The notes under the pieces were generated by a model. That model did no database searches and was not told where the DNA came from. It saw nothing but the letters and a program-made list of their open reading frames with translations. Below are positions 5,349 through 14,152 of a DNA stretch of 15,026 nucleotides, piece after piece. Location: NCBI GenBank assembly GCA_003648985.1, contig QMQQ01000013.1, positions 1 through 15,026 on the forward strand. Direction: 5' to 3'. Both the position numbers and the translations under genes were made by a program. This stretch comes from Candidatus Woesearchaeota archaeon. Lineage in GTDB: Archaea > Nanobdellota > Nanobdellia > Woesearchaeales > B54-G15. The stretch's first letter is position 1, and each line of letters opens with the position of its first letter.

Positions 5349-7907
5349 TTATTTCAGCTTTGTAACAAGCCCTGGAAGACCAGTCCCAATTGGAACAGGC
5401 TGATTTACCATAACATTTTCAACAACCGAGCTAAGTTTATCTTCCTCTCCAATCAAAGCAGCATTTATCAAATGCTTTATTGGCGTTTCAAAACTTGCTC
5501 TCGCTAAGACACTTGCTTTTTCACTAACAACACCATACCTCGTTATCCCTTTTATCTTTCCTGTAGCGCACATCATATCAGCAACAAGCATTATATGTCT
5601 TATATCAACATTCAAACCCTGCGACTCCATTACTTTCATAACCTCATTAATAATTGCTTCTCTCGCTGCTTCTATTCCCAAAACAGCAGCGATTTCGTGA
5701 ATATCATTTGTTATTGTTCTTTTTTCATCAACTTCCGGCATCCGCAAGATTTCTTTTAGGTTTGATCCAGCTGTTATAATAATATATTCATCACCTCTCT
5801 TCACCACAAGAACCTGCTTTATTCCTTTAATCCCTTTAATAAAAACATTCTTCATCTTATCTTTAAGTTTGTAAAGTTCGAGAAGTCCTGCTTCCTTTTT
5901 TAATTTAATTTCCAGCCCCCTTTCACTTTCTTTTACAGAACCAACTTTTACTTGTTTTTTGACGGCTTTTATTATAGTACCTAGACTTATTTCAAGGTCA
6001 CGCATCTTTTCCTTGTCTATGGAAATCTCAACAACCATTCTTCCAACATCAACGTCAAATTCTTTTGCTAATTGTCCAAGCTTTGTTTCTCTTATCGAGA
6101 GGGCAATCTTTTTTATGTCCTTTCCTTTGTTATAAGGCGACTTTAGATATATCTCCATCATTGGTGTTTGAATTTCCTTTCTACCGTCAAGGATCTCGAT
6201 TATTCTCGGCAAACCAATAGCGACACTCATTTCAGCAACACCAGCAAAATGGAATGTGTTGAGTGTATTGTGGGTGATTATTCCTTCACGCGTTGTAAAT
6301 GTTTCCAAACCGGGCACAGAGAAATCATATACATACCTGTGCTCAGTATCGATATATTCAATTTCTTCTATTTTATCCCAAATTACATCGGAGTAGAACA
6401 TTCGACGCATTATCGTCAGTTCCTCTTTAATATCAATATTCTTTTCTTTGGCAAGCTTTTCAAATAACTTCATATATCTAAACAAAGTAGTTCTTCCGAT
6501 CCTCTGCCTTTTAGTAAAGTTATTTACATACCTTGTTGGATATCCAAGTTTTTTTGCTGTTCTGTAAAAGAGATCTCCGAAGCCACTGATCATATCAGTA
6601 TAATCACATGATTTTTCATTCCAGAATTTCTTTGCCATCTCTACCAATTTTTCTAATGCAGCAATCTTAGAAGGAATGCTGGATCCAATCTTTGCTAAAA
6701 ATATGGGTGCATATTTATATGGAATAATTAACCAATGAAATCCTTTCTTATCTTTTACCTTGAATGAGAAAATCCTAAATCTTGACAGTAAAAGAGCAAT
6801 CCCATCTATCAGCTTTTTCGACGATGAACAAACCCTTATCATTTTTCTATCGACATGCATGTTTCCATCACCATCGAAGTAACCTTGAAGTAATCCTGCA
6901 ACAAACGAATCGTTCGCGCTAAATGCAAATTCAGGAACCTTTTTTTCTTTACTGCAACTTCCGCATATCGCTGAAATAAATTTTCCTAAGAATGTAGAAT
7001 ATATCGCAAGCGTTCTGCTTGGCCCATATGCTCCAAGCTCTATTTTATCAGCATAGTCAACTCCAACCCTTTCAGCAAACTTCTTTACACGCTGGATGTA
7101 GCCTTCATCAATATTCGAGATTCCTACATAATGTTCGTTTCCATAACCTTCAGCGAGATATGCTCCTATGAACCAACCACTATTCCAGTCAAGCGGAATG
7201 ACATTTTTAATAGGTTTGCTTCTTCCCTTTTTGCAAAGCACGCCGTTTTCCACGTACGCGAACTCATCATTTATAAAATCGCTTATTCTTAGAGATTCTC
7301 TGTAATGGCCCTTTTCCAAAACAAAGTTATTTATAACAGGCAATCTATCACCAAACTTTAATTCGCTTCCTTTTATTGGAACAATTTCATTATCTTTCCT
7401 TATCACAAACGAATGATTATCTGTACATACAATTTCCCTCCCAGACGCTGTTCTTATCCTCATCAATTTTCTTGGCGCTTTATGTCTACTGCATTCTATG
7501 ACTCTTTTCCATTCGATCTTTTCATTCTTGTTTAAACTCGGAACATACAGCTCAATGTCATGCAACGGAACGATCTCGCTTTCTTCACTTATTTTATAAC
7601 TTCCTTTGAGTTCAATTAATTCATCTATTAATTCGCCTATCTTGACGATCATCACCCGCTTACCTATTCGAACAATAACTTCTGTATCATACGAAGTAGA
7701 CATCTGCGTACCGGGTTCACCAATACTCTCAGCGGCAACAAGACCAACGCATTCGCCAGGAGCAACGCAAGAAGCAAGATATTCTTCTTTCAATTTCTCA
7801 AGTGCGGCTTTCAGTTTAGTTTTACCGAGCTTTGCTTGCTGAATCTCTTCGATAATGCTTGGCGGCAGTATTTTTGCATAGTCTTTAAATTCTTTTAAAT
7901 CAGACAT
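5349..7907 (-). CDS. rpoA2: DNA-directed RNA polymerase subunit A'' with intein
   Basis: A'' is the C-terminal part of the archaeal largest polymerase subunit and supplies the trigger loop, the clamp base and part of the jaw. The precursor is 852 residues. Residues 1-69 (ending GEPGTQM) and 548-852 (starting TLNTFHFAGVAEM) join to give a mature protein of 374 residues, close to the usual length, and residues 70-547 form an intein. The later part has LPRIIEILDGRKEIQTPMM and the C-terminal SFETPIKHLINAALIGEEDKL region typical of A''. The trigger-loop sequence TLNTFH has Asn where bacterial and many archaeal enzymes have Arg, as in eukaryotic Rpb1; AAESIGEP has Glu for the usual Gln. The start overlaps the rpoA' stop by 8 bp. 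Correct splicing is needed for an active polymerase. Confidence 0.97.
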   Translation of the reverse strand: MSDLKEFKDYAKILPPSIIEEIQQAKLGKTKLKAALEKLKEEYLASCVAPGECVGLVAAESIGEPGTQMSTSYDTEVIVRIGKRVMIVKIGELIDELIELKGSYKISEESEIVPLHDIELYVPSLNKNEKIEWKRVIECSRHKAPRKLMRIRTASGREIVCTDNHSFVIRKDNEIVPIKGSELKFGDRLPVINNFVLEKGHYRESLRISDFINDEFAYVENGVLCKKGRSKPIKNVIPLDWNSGWFIGAYLAEGYGNEHYVGISNIDEGYIQRVKKFAERVGVDYADKIELGAYGPSRTLAIYSTFLGKFISAICGSCSKEKKVPEFAFSANDSFVAGLLQGYFDGDGNMHVDRKMIRVCSSSKKLIDGIALLLSRFRIFSFKVKDKKGFHWLIIPYKYAPIFLAKIGSSIPSKIAALEKLVEMAKKFWNEKSCDYTDMISGFGDLFYRTAKKLGYPTRYVNNFTKRQRIGRTTLFRYMKLFEKLAKEKNIDIKEELTIMRRMFYSDVIWDKIEEIEYIDTEHRYVYDFSVPGLETFTTREGIITHNTLNTFHFAGVAEMSVAIGLPRIIEILDGRKEIQTPMMEIYLKSPYNKGKDIKKIALSIRETKLGQLAKEFDVDVGRMVVEISIDKEKMRDLEISLGTIIKAVKKQVKVGSVKESERGLEIKLKKEAGLLELYKLKDKMKNVFIKGIKGIKQVLVVKRGDEYIIITAGSNLKEILRMPEVDEKRTITNDIHEIAAVLGIEAAREAIINEVMKVMESQGLNVDIRHIMLVADMMCATGKIKGITRYGVVSEKASVLARASFETPIKHLINAALIGEEDKLSSVVENVMVNQPVPIGTGLPGLVTKLK
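6267..7700 (-). mobile_element. LAGLIDADG intein in RpoA''
   Basis: The intein runs from S70 to N547 of the precursor (478 residues). Block A begins with Ser1 and has DTEV at intein positions 5-8. Block B has the T-x-x-H pair (T162, H165). Block F is YVYDFSVPG, and block G ends THN followed by Thr+1. All residues expected for autocatalytic splicing are present. Two LAGLIDADG helices are visible: GAYLAEGYG (acidic E253) and LLQGYFDGDG (acidic D347), so the homing endonuclease may be active. A roughly 130-residue basic region between block E and block F (about 400-515) may add DNA recognition. Removal restores GEPGTQM joined to TLNTFHFAG, the universal trigger-loop base. Inteins at archaeal A'' genes are known; whether this exact site is shared would need comparison. 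Confidence 0.95.
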
Positions 7908-10491
7908 TTGATATCACCGATTGAACATTTATTTTTCCACCCTCGCTTTTTGATACATCAATGCCATCTTCACCGTAAGTAAATTGAATTATATTACCAC
8001 CGGCCTCTCTCACCGTTCCGTCGTATTCAACTTTCAAGTCTTGCAAAGCATTAGCTAATCTTCTATACAAATAACCGCTCTTTGGCGTTCTAAGTGCGGT
8101 ATCCATTAATCCGTCTCTTCCTGTTATCGCCGCAAAGAAAAATTCATGGGGCAGCAAACCTTCCTTATAACTACTTCTGATAAATCCGTGTGCAGCAGGA
8201 CAAAGATCATGCTTTCTAAAGCAGGACAAAGTTCTATGCTTATAGCCACGTTCAATCCTCTTTCCTCTTAACGCCTGCTGCCCAACTGTTGCACTCATTT
8301 GAGTTAAATTAAGGTAATTTCCCCTTGCACCGCTTTCAGCCATAATCTGGAAAAATGAGCCAGAAACATATTCTCTTATCAACTCACCAACCTTATTTCT
8401 TGCCCTATTCAACAATTCCAAAATCTTCAGCTCAACAGTTTCTCGCAAAGTTCTACCAGGATAAACTTCAAGCATTCCTTGCTGATATAAACCTATTACA
8501 TTCTCAGCTTCTTCCTCAGCTTTGTCGAGAATCTCTTTCACTTTCAGTTTAATTTCCTCTGGCAGATCCGCATCAGCCAAACCAGCAGTAAACCCATACT
8601 TTAGTAATACTTTAATTCCAAGTCTGAACATCAGGCCTATTATTTCAACAGTCCTTTCAGGACCATATCTTTTGTGTAACGCCCTTAACATCAAGCCAGC
8701 TTCCGGACCAAGGCAGCCTTTGTCCATTACTCCTTTAACCAGTTTGCCATCTTTTATTATTACCTCATAATCGCCTTCTTCATTAACACCTTTTGAACTA
8801 CCAACAAAACAAAAGTCCTTTGGAAATATGCAACTGAAAACCTCTTTTCCAAAAACAAATTCCTTGTTCGGCAATCTGCTAAAGTCTTCAACACCAATGC
8901 TGGCTAAAAGCTCAATAGCTTCTGTTCGTTTTAGCTTCATTCCTTTTGTTAGCAAGTAATTACCGCTGATTGCATCTTGAATACATCCCATGATTGCTAA
9001 ACCATACCTCGGTGAAATCAATTGCGTCGGAATCGCAATAAGCTCCTTAGCTTCTGCCCTTGCCTCTTCTGTTTGAGGTATATGCAGATTCATCTCATCC
9101 CCATCAAAATCAGCGTTGTAGGGATGACAAACAGCAGGATTCAATCTAAACGTTTTATAAGGTAAAACTTTTACTTTGTGTGCCATCATACTCATCCTAT
9201 GCAGAGAAGGTTGTCTATTGAACACAGCAATATCCCCATCAAGCAAATGTCTTTCAACTGCGTAACCAGGAGCAAGTTCTTCAAGCAACTGTTCTTTAGT
9301 TTCATCAGTAATTTTTTTCCTTTTTCCATCAGGCCTTATAACATAATTTGCTCCAGGATACTTTGTTGGGCCAGCCTCAACAAAATGCTTTAGATATTCA
9401 ATGTTCCACTCAGTAGCCCTTTCTGGTATTGTTAGCTTCATTGCGACAACCAAAGGAACACCGACTTCATCAAGCATAAGCATTGGATCAGGACTTATTA
9501 CTGTTCTTGCACTAAAGTTTGTTCTCTTTCCAGCAAGATTGTGTCTTATTCTTCCTTCCTTACTTTTGATTCTTTCAGTTAATGTTTTCAGAGGATGTCC
9601 GCTTTTGTGCCTTGCAGGAGGAATCTGTGCAATGGTATTATCAAAATAAGTTGTAACATGGTACTGTAACAGCTCCCACAAATCATCAATTATTATTTCA
9701 GGTGCTCCAGCATTTATATTCTCAAATAATCGCTGATTAATCCTAACTATATCACCGAGTTTATGCGTTAAATCATCTTCACTTCTTTCGCCAGTCTCAA
9801 GCGTAATGCTCGGCCTCATAGTTACCGGCGGTATTGGTAAAACGGTAAGAACAGCCCATTCGGGTCTCATAGCTTTTGGATTTATTCCAAAAATCGCAAA
9901 GTCTTCATCTGGAATTTTCTCGAGCCTTGCCCTTATCTCAATCGGACTCAGCTTCTTTTCATTCTCTAAAAAAGTTGTCGGTTTTTCTAACGTGATCTTT
10001 AATTGTTTAGCTCCGCAATATGGGCATTTATTTATTGTTTTTAATTTAGTAATAATCTCTTTTATCTTTTCCCTTCTCCTTTCAATTCCCTCCTCCTCTT
10101 CGATTTTATTCAACCTTGCTTTGTATCTTGAAATTACATCAGCAGGGATCAGGATTCTTCCACAATCTTTGCAAGTGCACCTAAGCAGGTCATAGATCAG
10201 CTTAACAAATTTAACATGTATTACAGGCCTTGCAAGTTCAATATAACCGAAATGTCCAACGCATTCTTTAAGCCTACCACCACATGTTTTACAGCGAAGT
10301 CCTGGATCAATAACGCCAAGCCTCAAATCCATCAAACCGCCATCAACAGGATAACCTTCTTTATCATAAAGCTCTGGAGTAACAATTTTGGCACTCGCCA
10401 TCTTTTTAATTACCTTCGGGCTTAACATACCAAAGATTAGCCTATCAATCATCTTATACACAATTTTAGTATTAATCATCGGATCTACCAT
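7900..10491 (-). CDS. rpoA1: DNA-directed RNA polymerase subunit A'
   Basis: A' holds the polymerase active site and the clamp. The 863 residues are near the usual archaeal length. N-terminal zinc ligands C67, C70, C77 and H80 form the clamp-core site, and a second set (C105/C107, C110, C156, C159) the next one. The catalytic NADFDGDE motif is at 459-466, with D461, D463 and D465 expected to bind the catalytic magnesium. FNRQPSLHRMSMM precedes it and the bridge-helix region GFIRSSYKEGLLPHEFFFAAITGRDGL lies near the C-terminus. The chosen ATG at 10489-10491 has a weak GGA-containing site about 6 nt upstream and lies 11 bp after the rpoB' stop; ATGs at residues 5 and 14 are alternatives. Its stop overlaps the A'' start by 8 bp. 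Confidence 0.98.
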   Translation of the reverse strand: MVDPMINTKIVYKMIDRLIFGMLSPKVIKKMASAKIVTPELYDKEGYPVDGGLMDLRLGVIDPGLRCKTCGGRLKECVGHFGYIELARPVIHVKFVKLIYDLLRCTCKDCGRILIPADVISRYKARLNKIEEEEGIERRREKIKEIITKLKTINKCPYCGAKQLKITLEKPTTFLENEKKLSPIEIRARLEKIPDEDFAIFGINPKAMRPEWAVLTVLPIPPVTMRPSITLETGERSEDDLTHKLGDIVRINQRLFENINAGAPEIIIDDLWELLQYHVTTYFDNTIAQIPPARHKSGHPLKTLTERIKSKEGRIRHNLAGKRTNFSARTVISPDPMLMLDEVGVPLVVAMKLTIPERATEWNIEYLKHFVEAGPTKYPGANYVIRPDGKRKKITDETKEQLLEELAPGYAVERHLLDGDIAVFNRQPSLHRMSMMAHKVKVLPYKTFRLNPAVCHPYNADFDGDEMNLHIPQTEEARAEAKELIAIPTQLISPRYGLAIMGCIQDAISGNYLLTKGMKLKRTEAIELLASIGVEDFSRLPNKEFVFGKEVFSCIFPKDFCFVGSSKGVNEEGDYEVIIKDGKLVKGVMDKGCLGPEAGLMLRALHKRYGPERTVEIIGLMFRLGIKVLLKYGFTAGLADADLPEEIKLKVKEILDKAEEEAENVIGLYQQGMLEVYPGRTLRETVELKILELLNRARNKVGELIREYVSGSFFQIMAESGARGNYLNLTQMSATVGQQALRGKRIERGYKHRTLSCFRKHDLCPAAHGFIRSSYKEGLLPHEFFFAAITGRDGLMDTALRTPKSGYLYRRLANALQDLKVEYDGTVREAGGNIIQFTYGEDGIDVSKSEGGKINVQSVISNV

Positions 10492-10502
10492 CTTTTATCC
10501 TT

Positions 10503-12308
10503 TCAAAATTTGTTTTTCAGTTTTATTTTAGGATAAATACCTAAAGCTTTGAATTCGTCTAAAATTAATTTAAACGCATAACTCATTTCTATCTCATCCA
10601 CTTCTCCTTCATCGCCACAGACAGGACAGTAAAGCCTCTTTCTGTAAGCATCATGAATCGCAATCAAACCACATTTCTCACAAACAGGAACAATCGTCTT
10701 GTCCGAGTCAAATCTCTCTTTCAATAAAAGCGATGCGCCATGAGCAACAAAGCAATCCTTTTCCATCTCTCCAAGTCTCAAACCACCTTCTTTTGCCCTG
10801 CCTTCTGTCGGCTGTCTTGTCAGCAATTGAATAGGACCTCTCGCTCTCGCATGAAGTTTGTTTGCGACCAAATGCTTTAATTTCAGATAATACATGTTGC
10901 CAACAAAGATTCGTGCTTTCATTATCTTTCCATTAATAGGATTATACATAGCTTCCACACCATTTTCTCTAAATCCTAGCGAAAGTAATTCCCTTCTCAA
11001 ATCAGTTTCACTTTCTGAATGGAACGTCGTGCCATCAACATATCTACCTGTAAGAGCACCAACTTTTCCGCCGACAAGTTCTATTAAATGAGATATTGTC
11101 ATTCTGCTCGGCACTGAATGCGGAGAGAAAATAATGTCTGGAACAATCCCAGATGCTGTAAAAGGCATATCAGCTTCTGGAACTATCAATCCAATTACGC
11201 CTTTTTGACCATGCCTTGAAGTAAATTTATCACCAACTTCAGCAGGCCTATCATCCCTTATTCTAACCTGAACGAGCTTATTCCCTTCTTCGCTTTCAGT
11301 AATCAAAACAAAATCCACTATGCCTTTTTCACCATGAGGAACAATCTCACTGCTTTCACGCCTTGTTGCTGTGCTCAAGCTATATTCATCCAAACTGCTC
11401 AAAAACCTTGGTGGACTTGTTTTACCAATAACGACATCACCTTCACTTACTTTCGCCTCTGGAAATATTATGCCGTCTTTTTCGAGCAGCCTGTAATCAT
11501 GCTCGCTCTTGTATCCAACAACTTCTTTTTCAGGAATGCATATTTTATCCATCAAACCTCCGCTATATCTAAGTTCTTCTGTTATGCTTGGTCTAAAATA
11601 AGTGCTTCTTGCAAAACCCCTTTCTACCGAAGCCTTGTTTACGATAATTGAATCTTCCATGTTATAGCCTTCATAACTCATTATCGCAACAACGACGTTT
11701 TGTCCAGCAGGTCTTGCAGCATAGTTAGAAACATCATAAGTCAAGGTCTGTACAATAGGAATTTGAGGATAGTGCAACAAATTAACATCCATATCCATCC
11801 TAATCAAATAATTCGCCACATATAGTCCAACTCCCTGCTTGATATTTTTTCCACCGTAATTAACCCTTGGCGTTGGTGTATGATTAGCAAAAGGAACCAT
11901 ACTCGTGGATAAACTGAACATAACAAAAGGTGTGATTTCCAAGTGCGTATGTTCTGGCGTTAGTTCGTCTTCACTAAAAGCAATGAGTGCATTTTCTTCC
12001 TCAGCAGCATCTAAGAATTCTATAATCCCTTGTTGAACAAGATCGTTCCAGCCAAGTTCTCCTTTTCTGATTTGTTCAATATGCTTCTCAGTTAGCAGAG
12101 GAACTCCATCTTTTACAACAATCAACGGCCTTCTTGCTCTTCCTCTTTCACCTTCAACCCTTACTTCATTCATGTCCTCATCATAATAAATGTTAACATT
12201 TGGTTGAATTGTTCCGCGACGTCTTTCAGCTTTAAATAAATCAACAAAGAACTTAGGATCGTCTACTTCACCAACATATTTTCCGTTCATATAAACGTCG
12301 GCTGGCAT
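10503..12308 (-). CDS. rpoB1: DNA-directed RNA polymerase subunit B' (C-terminal half of RpoB)
   Basis: B' is the C-terminal half of the second-largest polymerase subunit, here encoded separately from B''. The 601 residues fit the split-type archaeal B'. Visible motifs are GYNMEDSIIVNK (214-225), GDKFTSRHGQKG (359-370), PHSVPSRMTI (396-405), the switch/anchor region LLTRQPTEGRAKEGGLRLGEMEKD, and a C-terminal zinc site C543, C546, C561, C564. The segment TPRVNYGGKNIKQGVG (about 146-161) departs noticeably from the usual SPRNTxxxAMGKQ version in this fork region, while its flanks are conserved. The start lies 2 bp after the B'' stop, and A' follows 11 bp downstream, so assembly partners are cotranslated. 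Confidence 0.98.
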   Translation of the reverse strand: MPADVYMNGKYVGEVDDPKFFVDLFKAERRRGTIQPNVNIYYDEDMNEVRVEGERGRARRPLIVVKDGVPLLTEKHIEQIRKGELGWNDLVQQGIIEFLDAAEEENALIAFSEDELTPEHTHLEITPFVMFSLSTSMVPFANHTPTPRVNYGGKNIKQGVGLYVANYLIRMDMDVNLLHYPQIPIVQTLTYDVSNYAARPAGQNVVVAIMSYEGYNMEDSIIVNKASVERGFARSTYFRPSITEELRYSGGLMDKICIPEKEVVGYKSEHDYRLLEKDGIIFPEAKVSEGDVVIGKTSPPRFLSSLDEYSLSTATRRESSEIVPHGEKGIVDFVLITESEEGNKLVQVRIRDDRPAEVGDKFTSRHGQKGVIGLIVPEADMPFTASGIVPDIIFSPHSVPSRMTISHLIELVGGKVGALTGRYVDGTTFHSESETDLRRELLSLGFRENGVEAMYNPINGKIMKARIFVGNMYYLKLKHLVANKLHARARGPIQLLTRQPTEGRAKEGGLRLGEMEKDCFVAHGASLLLKERFDSDKTIVPVCEKCGLIAIHDAYRKRLYCPVCGDEGEVDEIEMSYAFKLILDEFKALGIYPKIKLKNKF

Positions 12309-12310
12309 TT

Positions 12311-13795
12311 TTAAATTGTGGTTCTGACACCGAGTTTTTTTAATTCATTTAGTATGACACCCTCATCACTATCATGGCTTATTGTGCAAAATAGGGCAAG
12401 ATTTTTTCTAAGTCCAATAGGTGTTCCCTCTGGTGTTTCAATAGGACAAAGTCTCCCGAGATGTGTTGCATGTAGTTCCCTTGCCGCAAAGTTTTCCTGA
12501 TCGCTGCTTAGAGGGCTAACAACTCTTTGCAAATGACTTAGTGTTTCAACAAAATTAAGCCTTTGAATTCTCTGGCAGATTCCCTGTCTGTTTCCAGGCC
12601 AGCTTCCAGTCGCCATTGCAGAGTATATCCTTGATGTTAACAATTTGTTTCTTAAAATGCTTTTAATCGAAGGAAACTTTCCTCTCTTGACCATTCGCTG
12701 AAAGTTGTAAAGCAGGTCTCCAAGCAATATCTTAAGATTAACCCTAAATAAATCGGCAAGCAGATCACCACTTAGCTTTAGTCGTTTATTCATGTAATGA
12801 TCTTTATCATCAATCATTCCGCTGTTAACAGCATCAATATAACGTTTAACCATTTTACAAAGATTTATTGCTTTGTAAATCCTATCTTCAGGCCTGTTTC
12901 CGATATGAGGTAATAAATATTTATCTAGCATTTCCCTCATTCGTTCTATCCGTGTTTCTTTGGGCTGTGTAATTCCAATCATCTTTCCAATCTTATCGAG
13001 AGCTTCTTCTGCATTTTTTATATTCGCAAAACTTACAAGGTTAATTATAACCTCATCATATTTCTTTTCTTTCGAGACAAAATTGAGAATATCTTCATCT
13101 TTTGCGACACCAAGCCCCTTTAAAATTAGAACAAGAGGAACTCTTTTTACCCTTGCAAAAGTAAGATAAAAAATACCATCCTTCAATCGTTCAATGGTGT
13201 GTGGGATTTTCAAGTTTCCTTTTTCAGAAAAGATTTTTCCAACATAAGGGCTTGGACCAGCTGTGGTTTTATCTATGATTAATCTGTTCGCACCAAGGTC
13301 TTCTATGCAAATGATAACCTTTTCAGTGCCATTGATAATAAAATATCCTCCAGGGTCATCAGGGTCTTCACCATGTTCGATTAGTTCTTCTTTTCGCATT
13401 CCATGGAGATAGCAATACTTGCTCTTTAACATAATCGGCATATTTCCAAGTAAAACAGAAAAGCTTTCTCTCTGAACGCCGTTCACATAGCTAACTACAT
13501 CGAGATAAACTGGCGATGCATATGTTAGCTTTCTCAATCTTGCTTCCATTGGAAAGATCGGTCTTCTGCTGCCATCAGCTTCCACAACTTCTGGTTTCAT
13601 TACCCGGACTTTTTCAAGTCTGATCTTAAATTCCTCAATGTCCTGCGGAATGATTGGAGGAACGATTTCCTTATTCTCATCAATAATTACTTGAAGCTCT
13701 TTGTCAAGAAAGTTATTAAAAGATTCAATGTTCGAATCAATAAAACTCTGTTCTGCAAAGAACTTTTTAATCAAAACCTTATGGCGATCCATCAT
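12311..13795 (-). CDS. rpoB2: DNA-directed RNA polymerase subunit B'' (N-terminal half of RpoB)
   Basis: B'' is the N-terminal half of RpoB (protrusion, lobe and fork). The 494 residues match the split form known from many euryarchaea. Recognisable stretches are GGYFIINGTEKVII in the protrusion, the LSHLQRVVSPLSSDQ fork loop and LHATHLGRLCPIETPEGTP (CPIETPEG at 450-457). The last differs from the common CPSETPEGPNCG, having Ile for Ser and TPIG for PNCG. The protein ends about 37 residues after ETPEG, the usual split point. Its ATG overlaps the rpoH stop in an ATGA (4 bp), a sign of coupled translation. Confidence 0.97.
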   Translation of the reverse strand: MMDRHKVLIKKFFAEQSFIDSNIESFNNFLDKELQVIIDENKEIVPPIIPQDIEEFKIRLEKVRVMKPEVVEADGSRRPIFPMEARLRKLTYASPVYLDVVSYVNGVQRESFSVLLGNMPIMLKSKYCYLHGMRKEELIEHGEDPDDPGGYFIINGTEKVIICIEDLGANRLIIDKTTAGPSPYVGKIFSEKGNLKIPHTIERLKDGIFYLTFARVKRVPLVLILKGLGVAKDEDILNFVSKEKKYDEVIINLVSFANIKNAEEALDKIGKMIGITQPKETRIERMREMLDKYLLPHIGNRPEDRIYKAINLCKMVKRYIDAVNSGMIDDKDHYMNKRLKLSGDLLADLFRVNLKILLGDLLYNFQRMVKRGKFPSIKSILRNKLLTSRIYSAMATGSWPGNRQGICQRIQRLNFVETLSHLQRVVSPLSSDQENFAARELHATHLGRLCPIETPEGTPIGLRKNLALFCTISHDSDEGVILNELKKLGVRTTI

Positions 13796-14028
13796 CCAAC
13801 TACCCCCCTATAATAGATTGCTTTTCCAGCGGTTTTACTTTTTCTTTCAATTTTGATGACATCGCCTGCCTTTGGATTTAAATGTGCAATCGCAGGATCA
13901 TTCTTTAGAATCTTTGGAAGTTCTCTAAAAGTTATATTATATTTAGCAAACAGGGCTTCTTTTTCTTTTTCACTTAACTTTGTGTGCTTGGGTACAAGTA
14001 TGTGTTTTGTTACATCGAATGTTCCCAT
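13792..14028 (-). CDS. rpoH: DNA-directed RNA polymerase subunit H
   Basis: RpoH corresponds to the C-terminal domain of eukaryotic Rpb5 and sits in the lower jaw of the polymerase. The 78 residues are the usual archaeal length. Family features are HILVPKHTKLSEKEKEAL at the start, LPKILKNDPAIAHL in the middle, and GDVIKIERKSKTAGKAIYYRGVV at the end. It heads the polymerase cluster. Its ATG lies only 17 nt after the 3' end of tRNA-Lys. No Shine-Dalgarno site is visible in that gap, and the position where a leaderless promoter would sit is occupied by the GC-rich tRNA acceptor stem, so it is probably transcribed from a promoter upstream of the tRNAs. Confidence 0.97.
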   Translation of the reverse strand: MGTFDVTKHILVPKHTKLSEKEKEALFAKYNITFRELPKILKNDPAIAHLNPKAGDVIKIERKSKTAGKAIYYRGVVG

Positions 14029-14039
14029 TTTTTCTATTT

Positions 14040-14045
14040 AAAAAA
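14040..14045 (-). terminator. Oligo-T run after tRNA-Lys
   Basis: Six T residues on the minus strand directly follow the tRNA-Lys discriminator base, 11 nt before rpoH. Oligo-T can terminate archaeal transcription. Because no separate rpoH promoter is evident, termination here is probably partial, or the run only marks the tRNA 3' trailer. Confidence 0.3.
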
Positions 14046-14148
14046 TGGGCCGGGCGAGACATTCGGCATCTTCCTTTTGGAAAATGCCTTCGAACTCGCG
14101 ACCACCGGATTAAAAGTCCGGTGCTCTACCAGGCTGAGCTACCGGCCC
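14046..14148 (-). tRNA. trnK: tRNA-Lys (anticodon TTT) with T-loop intron
   Basis: A complete tRNA is formed once a 29-nt intron is removed. The acceptor stem GGGCCGG/CCGGCCC is 7 bp, the D stem GCTC/GAGC has a 9-nt loop, and the anticodon stem CCGGA/TCCGG encloses CTTTTAA with the TTT anticodon at 14112-14114. The variable loop is TGGTC and the T stem is GCGAG/CTCGC. The spliced T-loop reads TTCGAAT, exactly 7 nt. The discriminator is A and CCA is not encoded. It lies 4 bp downstream of tRNA-Asp and 17 bp upstream of rpoH, all on the same strand. A six-T run follows its 3' end. Confidence 0.97.
14060..14088 (-). other. tRNA-Lys intron at position 59/60 (BHB motif)
   Basis: The 29-nt insertion lies after TTCGAA and before the final T of the T-loop. 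It forms an hBHBh' structure: outer helix is the T stem, a perfect 4-bp central helix UUCG/CGAA (14091-14094 with 14062-14065), 3-nt bulges AAG (14088-14090) and UGU (14059-14061), and an inner 9-bp helix capped by AAAA. Cutting after the second base of each bulge yields the exact intron. Confidence 0.93.
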
Positions 14149-14152
14149 ATTA

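Noticed and set aside
4676..5365. A 229-codon plus-strand open frame antisense to the nusA-like and eL30 genes
   Set aside because: It is hydrophobic and Ser/Phe-rich, as expected from the reverse complement of lysine- and glutamate-rich genes, and the two minus-strand genes are clearly real.
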